The notes: generated by a model from the sequence alone, not told the origin. Shown: positions 7,308-15,056, counted from the first letter of the stretch. The stretch: DNA of 15,715 nt from DAOVRL01 sp964459805 (GCA_964459805.1 CAYWOD010000069.1:1-15715), one strand, 5' to 3'. Made by a program: numbers and translations.

Positions 7308-8678
7308 TCATAGATGCCATGGGCTTCGCATCGGCTTAGTCAGCATGCGATTTGCCTGGGGGTCATTCACGAATGTTTCCGCATCGGGATCCCACCGATG
7401 CTTGCCTCCCAACCTGACCGCAATGTCGTCAATCCGGCATATAGTATTCGACCGCACGGCAACATCAATCGGACAGGCCGTCTGTCGGCCCGTCTTAATA
7501 GCGTCGAGGAAGTCCCTGTGGTGGCTGCTGCTCTTGTACAGGTGAACCTCATTCGGGCCGATTGTCGAGGTCAAGAGCGTTTGGGGATGGGCCTCCAGCT
7601 TGCTGCGATTTACGAAGACCCAGCCCTCGCTGCCACGAAAGAGGATACCCTGACTGAAACCTGGAACCTGGTCAGGATGCTTACTGCTTGATACGTTATC
7701 CATGTGGACCATCGTAAGACCATTGGCGAATCTATTCTCGATCCGCCAGCTCACGGCACAATCGGCGATTCCCTCTCCGGGAAAGCTGCTCTTGCCTTCA
7801 ACCTCAACCGGCCCGGTGTCTTCGGTTCCACCTCCCCACTGGGCAATATCAACATGGTGAATGCCCCAGTTTCCGATGAAGCCAATGCAGTAATCGGATA
7901 TGTGATACCAGAGGCTGTAATTGCCAGTCCAGTCGGCATTGGGCCGAGATGTGTACGCCCTGCATCGCTCGAAGCTGTGTGGAGCCCATAAAGCAGGTCC
8001 AAGCCACATATCGTAGTTGAAGCCGTCCGGAATCGGCTCGGCCGGCTGAGCTGGAAAAGCGATGCTGCCGGGAACACCGACCAGTATGGTGTGCAGTTTG
8101 CCGATCCTGCCGTTACGCGCGAGTTCACATGCATACCGAAAATCTCTGCTGGAACGCTGCTGCGTACCAAACTGGAAGACAACTCCATAACGCTTGACGG
8201 TATCGCGAAGCATTTGCCCGGCGGCCAAGCTCCAGCCTATTGGCTTCTCATAATACATGTGTTTGCCGTTTCGGGCCGCGTCCAGACCAATCAATACATG
8301 CCAGTGATCCGGCGTGGCAATCAGGACAGCGTCAATGTGGTCGGAGCCGCTAATTCCACGGAAGTCGTCGCACATTCTGCAGTCTTCGTTGCCGTAGTGC
8401 TGGTCCACGATCTGCCTGGCCTTAAGAGACTGACTTCGGCGAACATCACAGACGGCGGCAACATGGACATCCGGCTGCCTTAGAAACTGACGCATATTGC
8501 CGGTTCCTTGAATCCCCAGCCCTATGCAACCCATCACGATTCGATTGCTTGGAGCGACTGAGCCCGATCTACCCAGAACCGCCGAAGGAACTATGTATGG
8601 GAAAGATATCGAAGCGGCGGCAGACTTCGCAGCGTGCGACAAGAATTGCCGTCTGTTGGATAATCGTCGTTCTTGCAT
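7308..8678 (-). CDS. Gfo/Idh/MocA family oxidoreductase with Tat signal
   Basis: This is a 456-residue NAD(P)-dependent oxidoreductase, probably acting on a sugar or sugar acid. A twin-arginine export signal (SNRRQFL at 7-13, then an alanine-rich hydrophobic segment to about 36) indicates that it folds with cofactor and is exported. The Rossmann motif is G53-L-G55-IQ-G58-TG. ATPDHWH (121-127) and E144-K145-P146 are the family's cofactor and active-site motifs. A C-terminal alpha/beta substrate domain follows (about 180-420). The ATG at 8678 has GGAAGG upstream at about 8688-8694. A minus-strand promoter lies 52 bp upstream. It heads an operon with the ceramidase-like gene. Exported members of this family are common in planctomycetes and sit in carbohydrate gene clusters; the substrate cannot be read from the sequence. 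Confidence 0.9.
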   Translation of the reverse strand: MQERRLSNRRQFLSHAAKSAAASISFPYIVPSAVLGRSGSVAPSNRIVMGCIGLGIQGTGNMRQFLRQPDVHVAAVCDVRRSQSLKARQIVDQHYGNEDCRMCDDFRGISGSDHIDAVLIATPDHWHVLIGLDAARNGKHMYYEKPIGWSLAAGQMLRDTVKRYGVVFQFGTQQRSSRDFRYACELARNGRIGKLHTILVGVPGSIAFPAQPAEPIPDGFNYDMWLGPALWAPHSFERCRAYTSRPNADWTGNYSLWYHISDYCIGFIGNWGIHHVDIAQWGGGTEDTGPVEVEGKSSFPGEGIADCAVSWRIENRFANGLTMVHMDNVSSSKHPDQVPGFSQGILFRGSEGWVFVNRSKLEAHPQTLLTSTIGPNEVHLYKSSSHHRDFLDAIKTGRQTACPIDVAVRSNTICRIDDIAVRLGGKHRWDPDAETFVNDPQANRMLTKPMRSPWHL

Positions 8679-8729
8679 CGAACACTTGCCTTCCTATTAC
8701 TACTTCTACGATGACCGGCAACCGAGAAG

Positions 8730-8758
8730 ATTGTACCTCGTTTCGATTTGATATGCAA
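8730..8758 (-). promoter_or_regulatory. Promoter of the oxidoreductase/ceramidase-like operon
   Basis: On the minus strand TTGCAT (8758-8753) and TACAAT (8735-8730) are exactly 17 bp apart. Transcription would start near 8723, about 45 nt before the ATG of the oxidoreductase. The match is good but not experimentally supported. Confidence 0.5.
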
Positions 8759-8828
8759 AGCTATACAGGGTGTGGCTAATTTTTCTGGCACTATATAACC
8801 ATAGGCTTGACAAGAAGTTACTTGCTCG

Positions 8829-8912
8829 TGTCATTGCGAGCGAAGCGAAGCAATCTCTGTCATTCGCAAACGGGAGATTGCCACGGCCACATTCTGCGGC
8901 CTCGCAATGACA
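8829..8912. repeat. REP-like interspersed palindromic repeat (84 bp)
   Basis: The outer arms TGTCATTGCGAG (8829-8840) and CTCGCAATGACA (8901-8912) are perfect 12-bp inverted repeats. Nested inside are CAATCTC (8851-8857) and GAGATTG (8874-8880). The motif TCATTGCGAGCGAAGCGAAG is a well-known interspersed repeat in many bacterial genomes; in translation it gives the spurious peptide SLRAKRSNL. It lies between two divergently transcribed units and carries no gene. Confidence 0.85.
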
Positions 8913-9013
8913 ATAGTGACCTTGTTACGCTTGTGAATGGCATTTTGATAAGGCTGAAATCCTTTGCCAGAAAACCCGGTCATACCCCGGCTTGAATTTG
9001 TGGACAAAAAAAC

Positions 9014-9042
9014 TTGACTTGGCTGTGAGTGTCCACTATTAT
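9014..9042 (+). promoter_or_regulatory. Near-consensus promoter of the FHA gene
   Basis: TTGACT (9014-9019) and TATTAT (9037-9042) are separated by 17 bp, each one base from consensus. An A-rich run precedes the -35 box. The predicted leader to the ATG at 9127 is about 77 nt. It may also serve the downstream glycoside hydrolase gene by read-through. Confidence 0.65.
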
Positions 9043-9126
9043 ACCAACGATTAGCAATGTCGATGCCCGAAGGAATTGGAGCTCTGTGAGGTATCGCAAT
9101 GGGGCCATCGGGAATAAGGAGTTGTA

Positions 9127-9498
9127 ATGGCTTCTATTATTATAGCAAGCGGAAAGCAGAAAGGTGACTATTATCCGCTCGGCCAGCGAACCAACGTAAT
9201 CGGCAGGGCCGAGATGCTCCCAATTCAGGTACTGGACGACCTGGTTTCGCGCAAGCACCTGCAGATCCGCTATATCAAGGAGGAAGGTAAGTATTATGCA
9301 GTCGATATGAAGAGTAAGCATGGGGTGTTTATCAACGGCGGGAAGATCGCCGAGGAGGCCACTCTGGTGGATGGTGACGAGATTCTTATCGGTCAGACAG
9401 CTTTACTGTTCACGGACAAAGATTTCGATGACCGCGAAAGCGCGTTGTCGCACTTCAAGAAAGCCGGCGAGAGGTCACGTCCCACACATATACAATGA
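9127..9498 (+). CDS. Stand-alone FHA domain protein
   Basis: This 123-residue cytoplasmic protein is almost entirely one forkhead-associated domain, a phosphothreonine-binding beta-sandwich. The signature residues are present: G26-R27, S41-RK-H44, and N70-G71 after a KSKHGVFIN strand. The last ~28 residues (from about 96) are polar and probably disordered. No kinase or other fused domain is present, so it likely acts as an adaptor for a Ser/Thr kinase encoded elsewhere; planctomycetes carry many such kinases. Its ATG is preceded by AAGGAG at 9116-9121. It is upstream of, and in the same direction as, the DUF4038 hydrolase, with 227 bp between. Nothing shows a functional link between the two. 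Confidence 0.9.
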   Translation: MASIIIASGKQKGDYYPLGQRTNVIGRAEMLPIQVLDDLVSRKHLQIRYIKEEGKYYAVDMKSKHGVFINGGKIAEEATLVDGDEILIGQTALLFTDKDFDDRESALSHFKKAGERSRPTHIQ

Positions 9499-9725
9499 GG
9501 TTCCGGCGGCAGGCCGGGACAGATTCCGAGTCCGACTGAATTCGACAGGTCGGGCCTGAGTTGTTGAGCAAATTTTACAATTGTGAGGAGGTTATTGCAC
9601 TGAAGTAAGTCAGAGGTTAGGCCGCCCCGGCCCAGCCCTGGAATGGAGCCGACAGTTTAGGAAAAAGGGTTAAGAAGGACCTGCTACTAAGCGCAGAAAT
9701 GCAATTTGAACAGGAGGTGATTCGT
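9499..9725 (+). other. Leader between FHA and hydrolase genes, with orphan ribosome binding site
   Basis: This stretch holds GC-rich nested stems: AGGCC (9511-9515) with GGCCT (9553-9557), enclosing CCGAC (9532-9536) with GTCGG (9549-9553). There is no T-tract. GAGGAGG at 9585-9591 is a strong Shine-Dalgarno match, but no open frame follows it: the next possible starts meet stops within a few codons. A small gene may have been lost here, or this may be a structured leader of the hydrolase gene. Confidence 0.35.
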
Positions 9726-11111
9726 ATGGAGATGAAAGCATTGAGCAGACTGATTGTGCCGGTGCTGTGTTGCCTGGCTGTAATGACCGCCCAGGCGCAG
9801 GCGGGCAAGATAAAGCCGCTGCGAGTCAGTGAGAACGGGCGTTTTCTTGTCGAGGACGGGGGCAAACCATTCTTTATCTTGGCGGACACCGCCTGGGCGC
9901 TGTTCAGCGGGATTAGTCGGGAGGACGTGGAGTTTTACCTGGATGACAGAAAGGCCAAAGGATTCAATACGATTCTGTGCAGCCTGCTGCATTTCTGGCC
10001 GAGCTGGCAAACCGAGTGGGTTCCCAAACACCGCGTTTATGGTTTCTGGGCGTTCGACGGTGACCACTACAACTTGAGCCGTCCGAACAGACAGTACTGG
10101 GAGCACGTGGATTGGGTAATGCAACAGGCGCGGAAGCGATCACTGCGGCTGGCCATTGTACCGTGCTGGTTTCGGCGAGGCGGCAAAGCATGGAAGGTGC
10201 AACTGACCTCCAGCAGTGCAACGCGGTTCGGGGAGTACCTCGGGCTGCGCTGCTGCCAATACAATAATGTCATCTGGCTGTTTGGCAGCGATTACCCACC
10301 TATGGAAAAAAGACGCGAGTTGCGTCTGCTTGCCGAGGCGATTCGCTACTATGCACCGCACCACCTGATCAGCTACCAGGCAAACGCCGCTTCTTCAAGC
10401 GGGGCGTTCTCACACGCCGAGCGCTGGCTTGCTTTCAACTCGATCCAGACCAACAGCAAGGAGCATCCGGGAGAATATGCGTTAGTGCGAGAGGACTGGC
10501 ACCGTGTACCGGCCAAGCCGACTTGGCTTGCCGAGGCATACTATGAGCGTCCAGGCAGCCGGTTCGCAGTGCGTCAGGCGGCGTGGCGGTCGGCGCTGAC
10601 CGGTGGAGCCGGCTTTGGATACGGAGTGCAGAATGTGCTTGATCTCGGCTACAGCAGCAAATGGAAAGAGCATCTTGATATGCCGGGCAGTGGTGACGTC
10701 GTGTTTATGCTCGGTCTCCTGGAATCTCAGCCGTGGCACAGACTGGTGCCGGACCACGCCGCCAAAAAGAAGCTGCTGGTTGCTGTTGAAACACAGAAGG
10801 ATGTATATTTTCCATCGGCGTGTTCGGCTGACGGCGACGTTGGCGTGATTTACCTGCCTTCGAGAACGACTATCGCGGTGGACATGGGGCTATTCAAGGG
10901 TCCCGTTACGGGTCGATGGTTCAATCCGAGCAAAGCGGACTCCATCGGCGCTGAAGGGTCTCCATTTATCAACGCCGGTATCCGTGCGCTGAGGCCGCCG
11001 AAACCGGACGGCACGGCTGAAACGGACCTCGTCCTTGTGTTGACAGCGGAGAGTTCCACAGAGACAGGCACCGCACAAACGACCAAGCTCGACATCGCAG
11101 GGGATCAGTGA
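9726..11111 (+). CDS. Secreted DUF4038 / GH140-like glycoside hydrolase
   Basis: A signal peptide (about residues 1-26, ending AQA) precedes a (beta/alpha)8 hydrolase of the DUF4038 type, the family that includes the GH140 apiosidases acting on rhamnogalacturonan-II. Family hallmarks are the N-terminal GKPFFILADTAW strand, VIWLFGSDYP with D189, SYQANAASSSG, and PTWLAEAYYE with E270; D189 and E270 are the likely catalytic acids. The C-terminal ~90 residues, with VTGRWFNPS, match the putative collagen-binding domain that usually follows. I chose the ATG at 9726 because AGGAGGTGA at 9712-9720 sits just before it; an ATG at 9699 would add nine residues and lacks such a site. Length from 9726 is 461 residues, normal for the family. 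The real substrate could be another side-chain pentose. Confidence 0.85.
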   Translation: MEMKALSRLIVPVLCCLAVMTAQAQAGKIKPLRVSENGRFLVEDGGKPFFILADTAWALFSGISREDVEFYLDDRKAKGFNTILCSLLHFWPSWQTEWVPKHRVYGFWAFDGDHYNLSRPNRQYWEHVDWVMQQARKRSLRLAIVPCWFRRGGKAWKVQLTSSSATRFGEYLGLRCCQYNNVIWLFGSDYPPMEKRRELRLLAEAIRYYAPHHLISYQANAASSSGAFSHAERWLAFNSIQTNSKEHPGEYALVREDWHRVPAKPTWLAEAYYERPGSRFAVRQAAWRSALTGGAGFGYGVQNVLDLGYSSKWKEHLDMPGSGDVVFMLGLLESQPWHRLVPDHAAKKKLLVAVETQKDVYFPSACSADGDVGVIYLPSRTTIAVDMGLFKGPVTGRWFNPSKADSIGAEGSPFINAGIRALRPPKPDGTAETDLVLVLTAESSTETGTAQTTKLDIAGDQ

Positions 11112-11291
11112 TCTTTGCAGAACTAATGAAAACACTGTGAAAACAGGAAGTCCAAATACGTCGTTTGGCACCATACCCAGGCCTGCGGCAAGCGAAGATT
11201 TCGTTTCGGCATCGGTGACTATTGAGGTTCGAGGCGTCGCGGCAATTCCTCAATCGCGATTGTGCGCAACAGCCAGGGCACGGCTGCTGCG
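11112..11291. other. Convergent intergenic region
   Basis: Two converging genes end here. I find only weak stems: CCAAA (11152-11156) with TTTGG (11164-11168), and ATTGAGG (11221-11227) with CCTCAAT (11248-11254). Neither has a T-tract, so no confident intrinsic terminator is seen in either direction. Confidence 0.4.
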
Positions 11292-12824
11292 CTAATCGGC
11301 GCGTGCATATCGGTTAAGTCGGGCACACTGTGCTCGCAGCTCGTCCAGGACGTCGGCATATTTCGGGTCGCCTGCGAGGTTCTGCTGCTCGAGGTGGTCG
11401 TTCTTTAGGTCAAAGAGCTGCTCGAATACGGGGTCCACCTCGAAAAAGCGGATGTACTTCCAGCGGTCCGTGCGGATGCCGTGACATCGCAGACTGTCGC
11501 GTTTAGTACTGGCCAGAGCGTCGGGATCGTTTTTGGCCTCGCCGAGCGGGACAATCTTGTAGTTTGTGAAGTTGTTCTCCATAAAGACGGCGTCTCGCCA
11601 GCTTACATCACGTCCCTCCATAAGGGGCTTGAAGCTCATACCTTGCATGCTGTCGGGGATTCGTAAGCCGGCAAGGTCCACTATCGTCGGCGCAAAGTCA
11701 ACGGTCGAGACCAGTTGCGTAAAGCGCCGGTCCCGCTTGCCGGCGGGCAACCGGCCGTCGTAAACGATTAAGGGGGCGCGCATTGACTCCTCATATAGCA
11801 GGGTTTTGCCGTCCAGTCCGTGCGAGCCGTTGAAGAAACCGTTGTCGCTGGTGAAGATGATAACGGTGTTCTCGAGCAGTCGCTTCTCGGCAAGCTCCTT
11901 TACGAGCCGCCCTACCACGATGTCTATGCCGTAGGTCAACGCGGCCTGGCGCCGAACAAACTCCTGATAAAGCTCCGGCGTCCACGTGTATCTCCGGTGG
12001 TAGCCCAGGCCGCGCCAATTGCGCTTTATCAGGTCGGGGAGCTTTTCGTTCGGCCCGGCCACGTAGTTCTCAGGCAGCTTAAACTTGACGTCTTTGAAGG
12101 GCTCGCTATATGCCGGCTTGACATCGGCCGGCACAAGGGCGCCTTTGGGAGCGTGGAAACTCACCGAGAGGCAGAACGGCTTGTCAGCCGGATTTGTGCG
12201 GATGAAGTCTATGATTAAATCCTCCATTATATCGGTCAAATGGGGACGGTTTGAGGTTTCGTAAGATTTCTTCAAACCAAAGTCTTTCGGCCAATATCCG
12301 CCCGCGGGCGCCTGGCCCGTCCAGCCTTCCCAGTAATCGAACTGGTCGGTCGGCATGTGCTCGGCATTCTTCCACAAGTTGCGACAAGGCCGTTCTTTTT
12401 TCTCGGTGACGGCGAAGCCGAGCTTGCCTATAAAGCCAATCCTGTACCCGGACCGCCGAAGCAGCACTGGATACGTGTGCGCAAAGTCGGCCCGGCTGAT
12501 TGTATAGTCGGTCGGCCTGTCGAATCCGCAGCGATGCCGTGACATAAACTGACCGGTCAGCACGGTCGCCCGGCTCGGCATGCAGATAGAGACGGCGTAG
12601 TAGCAATTCGCAAACAAGACGCCCTGCTCAGCCAGCTTGTCGAGGTTGTGCGTTTTGAACTCCGGATTCCCGTAGCAGCCCAAGGTATCCCAGCGCTGGT
12701 CGTCGCTCATCAAGTAGATGATGTTGGGCCTGCTCTTGCGCTGACGTTCGGCGCGGGTGATGCAGCCAAAGGCACACGCCACCGCGCCCAAGCCGGTGAT
12801 TTTTAGAAACTTGCGTCGATTCAT
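11292..12824 (-). CDS. Secreted type I (S1) sulfatase
   Basis: This is a 510-residue formylglycine-dependent sulfatase of the alkaline phosphatase superfamily. The N-terminus has a twin-arginine-like signal (NRRKFLK, residues 2-8) and a hydrophobic stretch to about 21; a cysteine at 21 makes a lipoprotein possible, although the lipobox is poor. Calcium ligands D41-D42 come first, then C81-MPSRATVLTG91, where C81 of the CxPSR motif would be converted to formylglycine by a formylglycine-generating enzyme. TSDNGFFNGSHG carries the second pair of metal ligands (D-N) and G-K-T-L-L-Y-E-E follows as usual. The C-terminal subdomain includes RWKYIRFF, typical of S1 enzymes. It lies downstream of the GH29 fucosidase in the same direction with 206 bp between, filled by a large inverted repeat. 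It probably removes sulfate esters from fucosylated glycans; the exact position specificity is unknown. Confidence 0.93.
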   Translation of the reverse strand: MNRRKFLKITGLGAVACAFGCITRAERQRKSRPNIIYLMSDDQRWDTLGCYGNPEFKTHNLDKLAEQGVLFANCYYAVSICMPSRATVLTGQFMSRHRCGFDRPTDYTISRADFAHTYPVLLRRSGYRIGFIGKLGFAVTEKKERPCRNLWKNAEHMPTDQFDYWEGWTGQAPAGGYWPKDFGLKKSYETSNRPHLTDIMEDLIIDFIRTNPADKPFCLSVSFHAPKGALVPADVKPAYSEPFKDVKFKLPENYVAGPNEKLPDLIKRNWRGLGYHRRYTWTPELYQEFVRRQAALTYGIDIVVGRLVKELAEKRLLENTVIIFTSDNGFFNGSHGLDGKTLLYEESMRAPLIVYDGRLPAGKRDRRFTQLVSTVDFAPTIVDLAGLRIPDSMQGMSFKPLMEGRDVSWRDAVFMENNFTNYKIVPLGEAKNDPDALASTKRDSLRCHGIRTDRWKYIRFFEVDPVFEQLFDLKNDHLEQQNLAGDPKYADVLDELRAQCARLNRYARAD

Positions 12825-12855
12825 TCAAACATCTCGTGTTACTTACTAATTGGAC

Positions 12856-13021
12856 TTTTGCAAAATTGCAGGTTAGGCCTATATTGTTGAAGAAAATCTT
12901 CTTTATGATTTTCTTCAATAATTACCTAAGTGCTTATGCCATAATACATTGGCGTTGAAAAGAAAAAATCAAGAAGGGATTTTTTCTTTTCTAAGTAGGC
13001 CTAACCTGCAATTTTGCAAAA
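12856..13021. repeat. 166-bp nested inverted-repeat element (MITE-like)
   Basis: Perfect 26-bp outer arms at 12856-12881 and 12996-13021 enclose two further hairpins. The first has a perfect 12-bp stem (12887-12898 with 12907-12918), extending to about 16 bp with one wobble. The second has a perfect 14-bp stem (12957-12970 with 12978-12991). The whole would fold as a cruciform or three-way structure on either strand. It has no coding capacity. It fills the gap between the stop of the fucosidase and the start of the sulfatase. TGTTACT occurs on both flanks (12838-12844 and 13026-13032) but not directly at the arms, so a target duplication is not certain. A non-autonomous mobile repeat is most likely; a processing or attenuation structure in the operon is the alternative. 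Confidence 0.8.
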
Positions 13022-13030
13022 CTCTTGTTA

Positions 13031-14536
13031 CTAACGTTTAAGACTGAGCTTCAGTGCAAAGGCGTGCTCGCAGGGCCTGGTCTTGGGGAACCGGACCGTC
13101 AGGGCCTCGCCGTCGCGTGACCACTTGAGCGGCCCGTCGTGGCCAAGCAGCGTCACTCGCCTGATTTTGGCCGGCTCGTCCTTTTCGGAGAGCGCCTTAA
13201 TGGTGACGCTCGCGCCGTCGCCGGGCCAGGCCATACATATTGCGAAGACCACATTGCCTTTGGCCGTAAAGCGAATATCCTGCGGGGTGAACGGCTTTTT
13301 CATTTCCTTGAAATGCCCTTCCTCCACGGAAGTAGGCCCCTCGCCGAAGACCTTCCACGGGCGCGTGCCGTAAATCGCTTCGCCGTTGACCTGCATCCAC
13401 TTGCCGAGCTCGACGAGAATGATCTCGGCCTGCTCATCGAGCGTACCATCCGGCCGAGGCGGAACATTAAGCAAAAGATTGCCGTTCTTACTGACGATAT
13501 CGACCAGGCTATCGACGATTGAATCGACCGATTTGTACCGACTATTCTTCATCCAGTACCACGGCCCGATGGAAGTGTCGGTCTGCCAGGGGTTTTTTGT
13601 GATACCGCTCAAGACGCCTCGCTCGACGTCGCGCACGCACATGCCCTCGCGGTAATCGCCGTGCGTGCCGTCGTCCCATCTCTTTATATTGAATACGGCC
13701 TCCAGCTTGCCGTTGTGCCACTTTGTGTTGGCGTTGTAGTAATAGGCAACCATCTCGCGTCCGACTTCGCCGAAGGGGACGCCGCCATCGAAGTAGAGCA
13801 GGTCCGGCTCGTATTTATCCACGAGGTCCTTGACGCGGTTGAACCACTGGCGCTTCCAGGTTTCGGAGGGGTTCTTCGGATATCGAAAGTTTGTATCATC
13901 GTGCTTTTCGTGGTAGAGGTCGGCGTATTTCGGGTCGGCCCCATCGTAGGGGACGCCGGCGAGCGGACCCTTCTTATCGCTGCCTTTGCTGACGTTGAAC
14001 CAGCTATAGCTCCGCGCCAGATGGGCCGAGGCACCGAAGCGCAGCCCGTGTTTGAGCGTGGCCTTTCTCCACATACCGATGATGTCCTTTTTCGGCCCGA
14101 CGTTGACGGAATTCCACTTTTGATGGGTCGAGTCCCAGAGGTCGTAATTATCGTGGTGGACGGCCACGGGCACGATATACTTCGCCCCGGCCTGCTTGTA
14201 AAGCCGAACCAGTCTATCGACGTCGAACCGCTCGGCCTTCCACAACGCACAGATGTCCTTGTAGCCAAACTTCGACGGATGACCGTACGTCTCAACGTGG
14301 TGCTTGTAAGTCCGATGGCCCTCGATGTACATATTTCGCCCGTACCAGCTATCGACCCCCGGCACCGAGCATGGCCCCCAGTGCATAAAAATCCCTAACT
14401 TGGCATCCCGAAACCACGCCGGACACTCGTACCGCTCCAGCGATTCCCAAGTGGCCTCGAATTCCCCACCCAACACCTGCTCGCCTCCCAGAGCAGCCAG
14501 GAACGCAAACAACAAGAAATATCGTGTCCTAATCAT
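13031..14536 (-). CDS. Secreted GH29 alpha-L-fucosidase
   Basis: The 501-residue protein has a signal peptide (about 1-24) and a GH29 catalytic barrel. It shows WFRDAKLGIFMHWGPCSVPG near the start, YIVPVAVHHDNYDLWDST with the paired histidines of the fucose pocket, and LLYFD250-GG, whose D250 is the expected catalytic nucleophile. A conserved NGNLLLNVPPRPDG strand closes the barrel at about residue 355-370. The last ~90 residues form the usual C-terminal beta-sandwich. Reaction: retaining hydrolysis of terminal alpha-L-fucose. The start at 14536 is preceded by AAAGGA. It is the first gene of a minus-strand pair with the sulfatase, which suggests attack on sulfated fucose-containing glycans. 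The general acid/base cannot be assigned with certainty by eye. Confidence 0.92.
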   Translation of the reverse strand: MIRTRYFLLFAFLAALGGEQVLGGEFEATWESLERYECPAWFRDAKLGIFMHWGPCSVPGVDSWYGRNMYIEGHRTYKHHVETYGHPSKFGYKDICALWKAERFDVDRLVRLYKQAGAKYIVPVAVHHDNYDLWDSTHQKWNSVNVGPKKDIIGMWRKATLKHGLRFGASAHLARSYSWFNVSKGSDKKGPLAGVPYDGADPKYADLYHEKHDDTNFRYPKNPSETWKRQWFNRVKDLVDKYEPDLLYFDGGVPFGEVGREMVAYYYNANTKWHNGKLEAVFNIKRWDDGTHGDYREGMCVRDVERGVLSGITKNPWQTDTSIGPWYWMKNSRYKSVDSIVDSLVDIVSKNGNLLLNVPPRPDGTLDEQAEIILVELGKWMQVNGEAIYGTRPWKVFGEGPTSVEEGHFKEMKKPFTPQDIRFTAKGNVVFAICMAWPGDGASVTIKALSEKDEPAKIRRVTLLGHDGPLKWSRDGEALTVRFPKTRPCEHAFALKLSLKR

Positions 14537-14568
14537 GGCAAATCCTTTCCCTAATCGAAATCACTTAG

Positions 14569-14583
14569 CCCGGATGAGCCGGG
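14569..14583. other. Small hairpin in the fucosidase leader
   Basis: CCCGG (14569-14573) and CCGGG (14579-14583) form a 5-bp GC stem with a five-base loop, about 33 bp upstream of the fucosidase start codon. It may be a structured part of the mRNA leader; no T-tract follows. Confidence 0.35.
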
Positions 14584-14685
14584 ACGTTGGACATTGCTGA
14601 TATTATTGCCATTTTGCGCACCATTCTATTTGTAAGCACGGTAGTGAGCAAGCGCCGAAGTTTGAGGCCGGGGAAATTGGGTTTG

Positions 14686-14905
14686 AATTGGGTTCGTTTT
14701 GGGTTCGTTTGCCGGAGCCCGGAGGCGCGGTTTATTGTCGTAATCCTTTGTCGAATAGAAGTTTAAGTTCATTTTTGGCTTTTCGGAAATTGGGTTCGTT
14801 TTGGGTTTGTTTTTTCGAGTCCGGAGGGGTGGTTTATTTTCATAATCCTTTGCGGCAAAGGAGGTTGCATTGATTTTGTCCTTTTGAGATTTGGGTTTGT
14901 TTTGC
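14686..14905 (-). repeat. 102-bp imperfect tandem repeat encoding NKPKTNPI-type peptide
   Basis: Two full units begin at 14686 and 14788 (offset exactly 102 bp) and a partial third at about 14890; each starts with a variant of AATTGGGTTCGTTTTGGGTT. Read on the minus strand an open frame (14626-14940) yields the repeated peptide KDYxNKPxLRxxxxxPKTNPI with a 34-residue period. The peptide is low-complexity, lysine, asparagine and proline rich, and no ribosome binding site or fold is evident. From memory, similar NKPNQTQ/TNPI frames litter planctomycete genomes as hypothetical proteins, so I treat this as repeat DNA rather than a gene. The 102-bp period keeps the reading frame, which is the one argument for coding. 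Confidence 0.65.
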
Positions 14906-14920
14906 ATAAAAAGGGGCGAT

Positions 14921-14970
14921 TTGTAGAGTTCTCGCGACAAATGTAGAGAGCCCTCGACAGATGTAGAGCT
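14921..14970. repeat. 20-bp direct repeat (TGTAGAG...CTCG.GACA), 2.5 copies
   Basis: Units at 14921-14940, 14941-14960 and a partial one from 14961 share TGTAGAG, and the first two end in CTCG-CGACA or CTCGACA. A hairpin CTGCC-TTATA-GGCAG (14970-14984) follows at once. It looks like the edge of the same repeat complex as the 102-bp units. Confidence 0.6.
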
Positions 14971-15056
14971 GCCTTATAGGCAGATAAGATGATTGGGACG
15001 GGAGGTTTGATTGTGGCTTGGGTAGCTATTATAAGTCCTTCGAATTGATTAGTGGT

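Noticed and set aside
8807..8995. 62-codon ORF beginning MTRSYLLVSLRAKRSNL
   Set aside because: It is the translation of the REP-like repeat at 8829-8912, a common source of false gene calls.
9499..9725. Known riboswitch upstream of the DUF4038 gene
   Set aside because: I could not match any conserved aptamer core; the stems are short and generic.
13684..14295. 203-codon minus-strand frame within the fucosidase gene
   Set aside because: It is an alternative frame of GH29 with Arg/Ser/Thr-rich composition typical of a frame-shifted shadow.
13661..14398. 245-codon plus-strand open frame opposite the fucosidase
   Set aside because: It is antisense to a clear GH29 gene, has no family resemblance, and arises from the GC-biased codon use of the real gene.
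14686..14984. CRISPR array
   Set aside because: Repeat units are adjacent and degenerate, without unique spacers of constant length, and no cas genes are visible.
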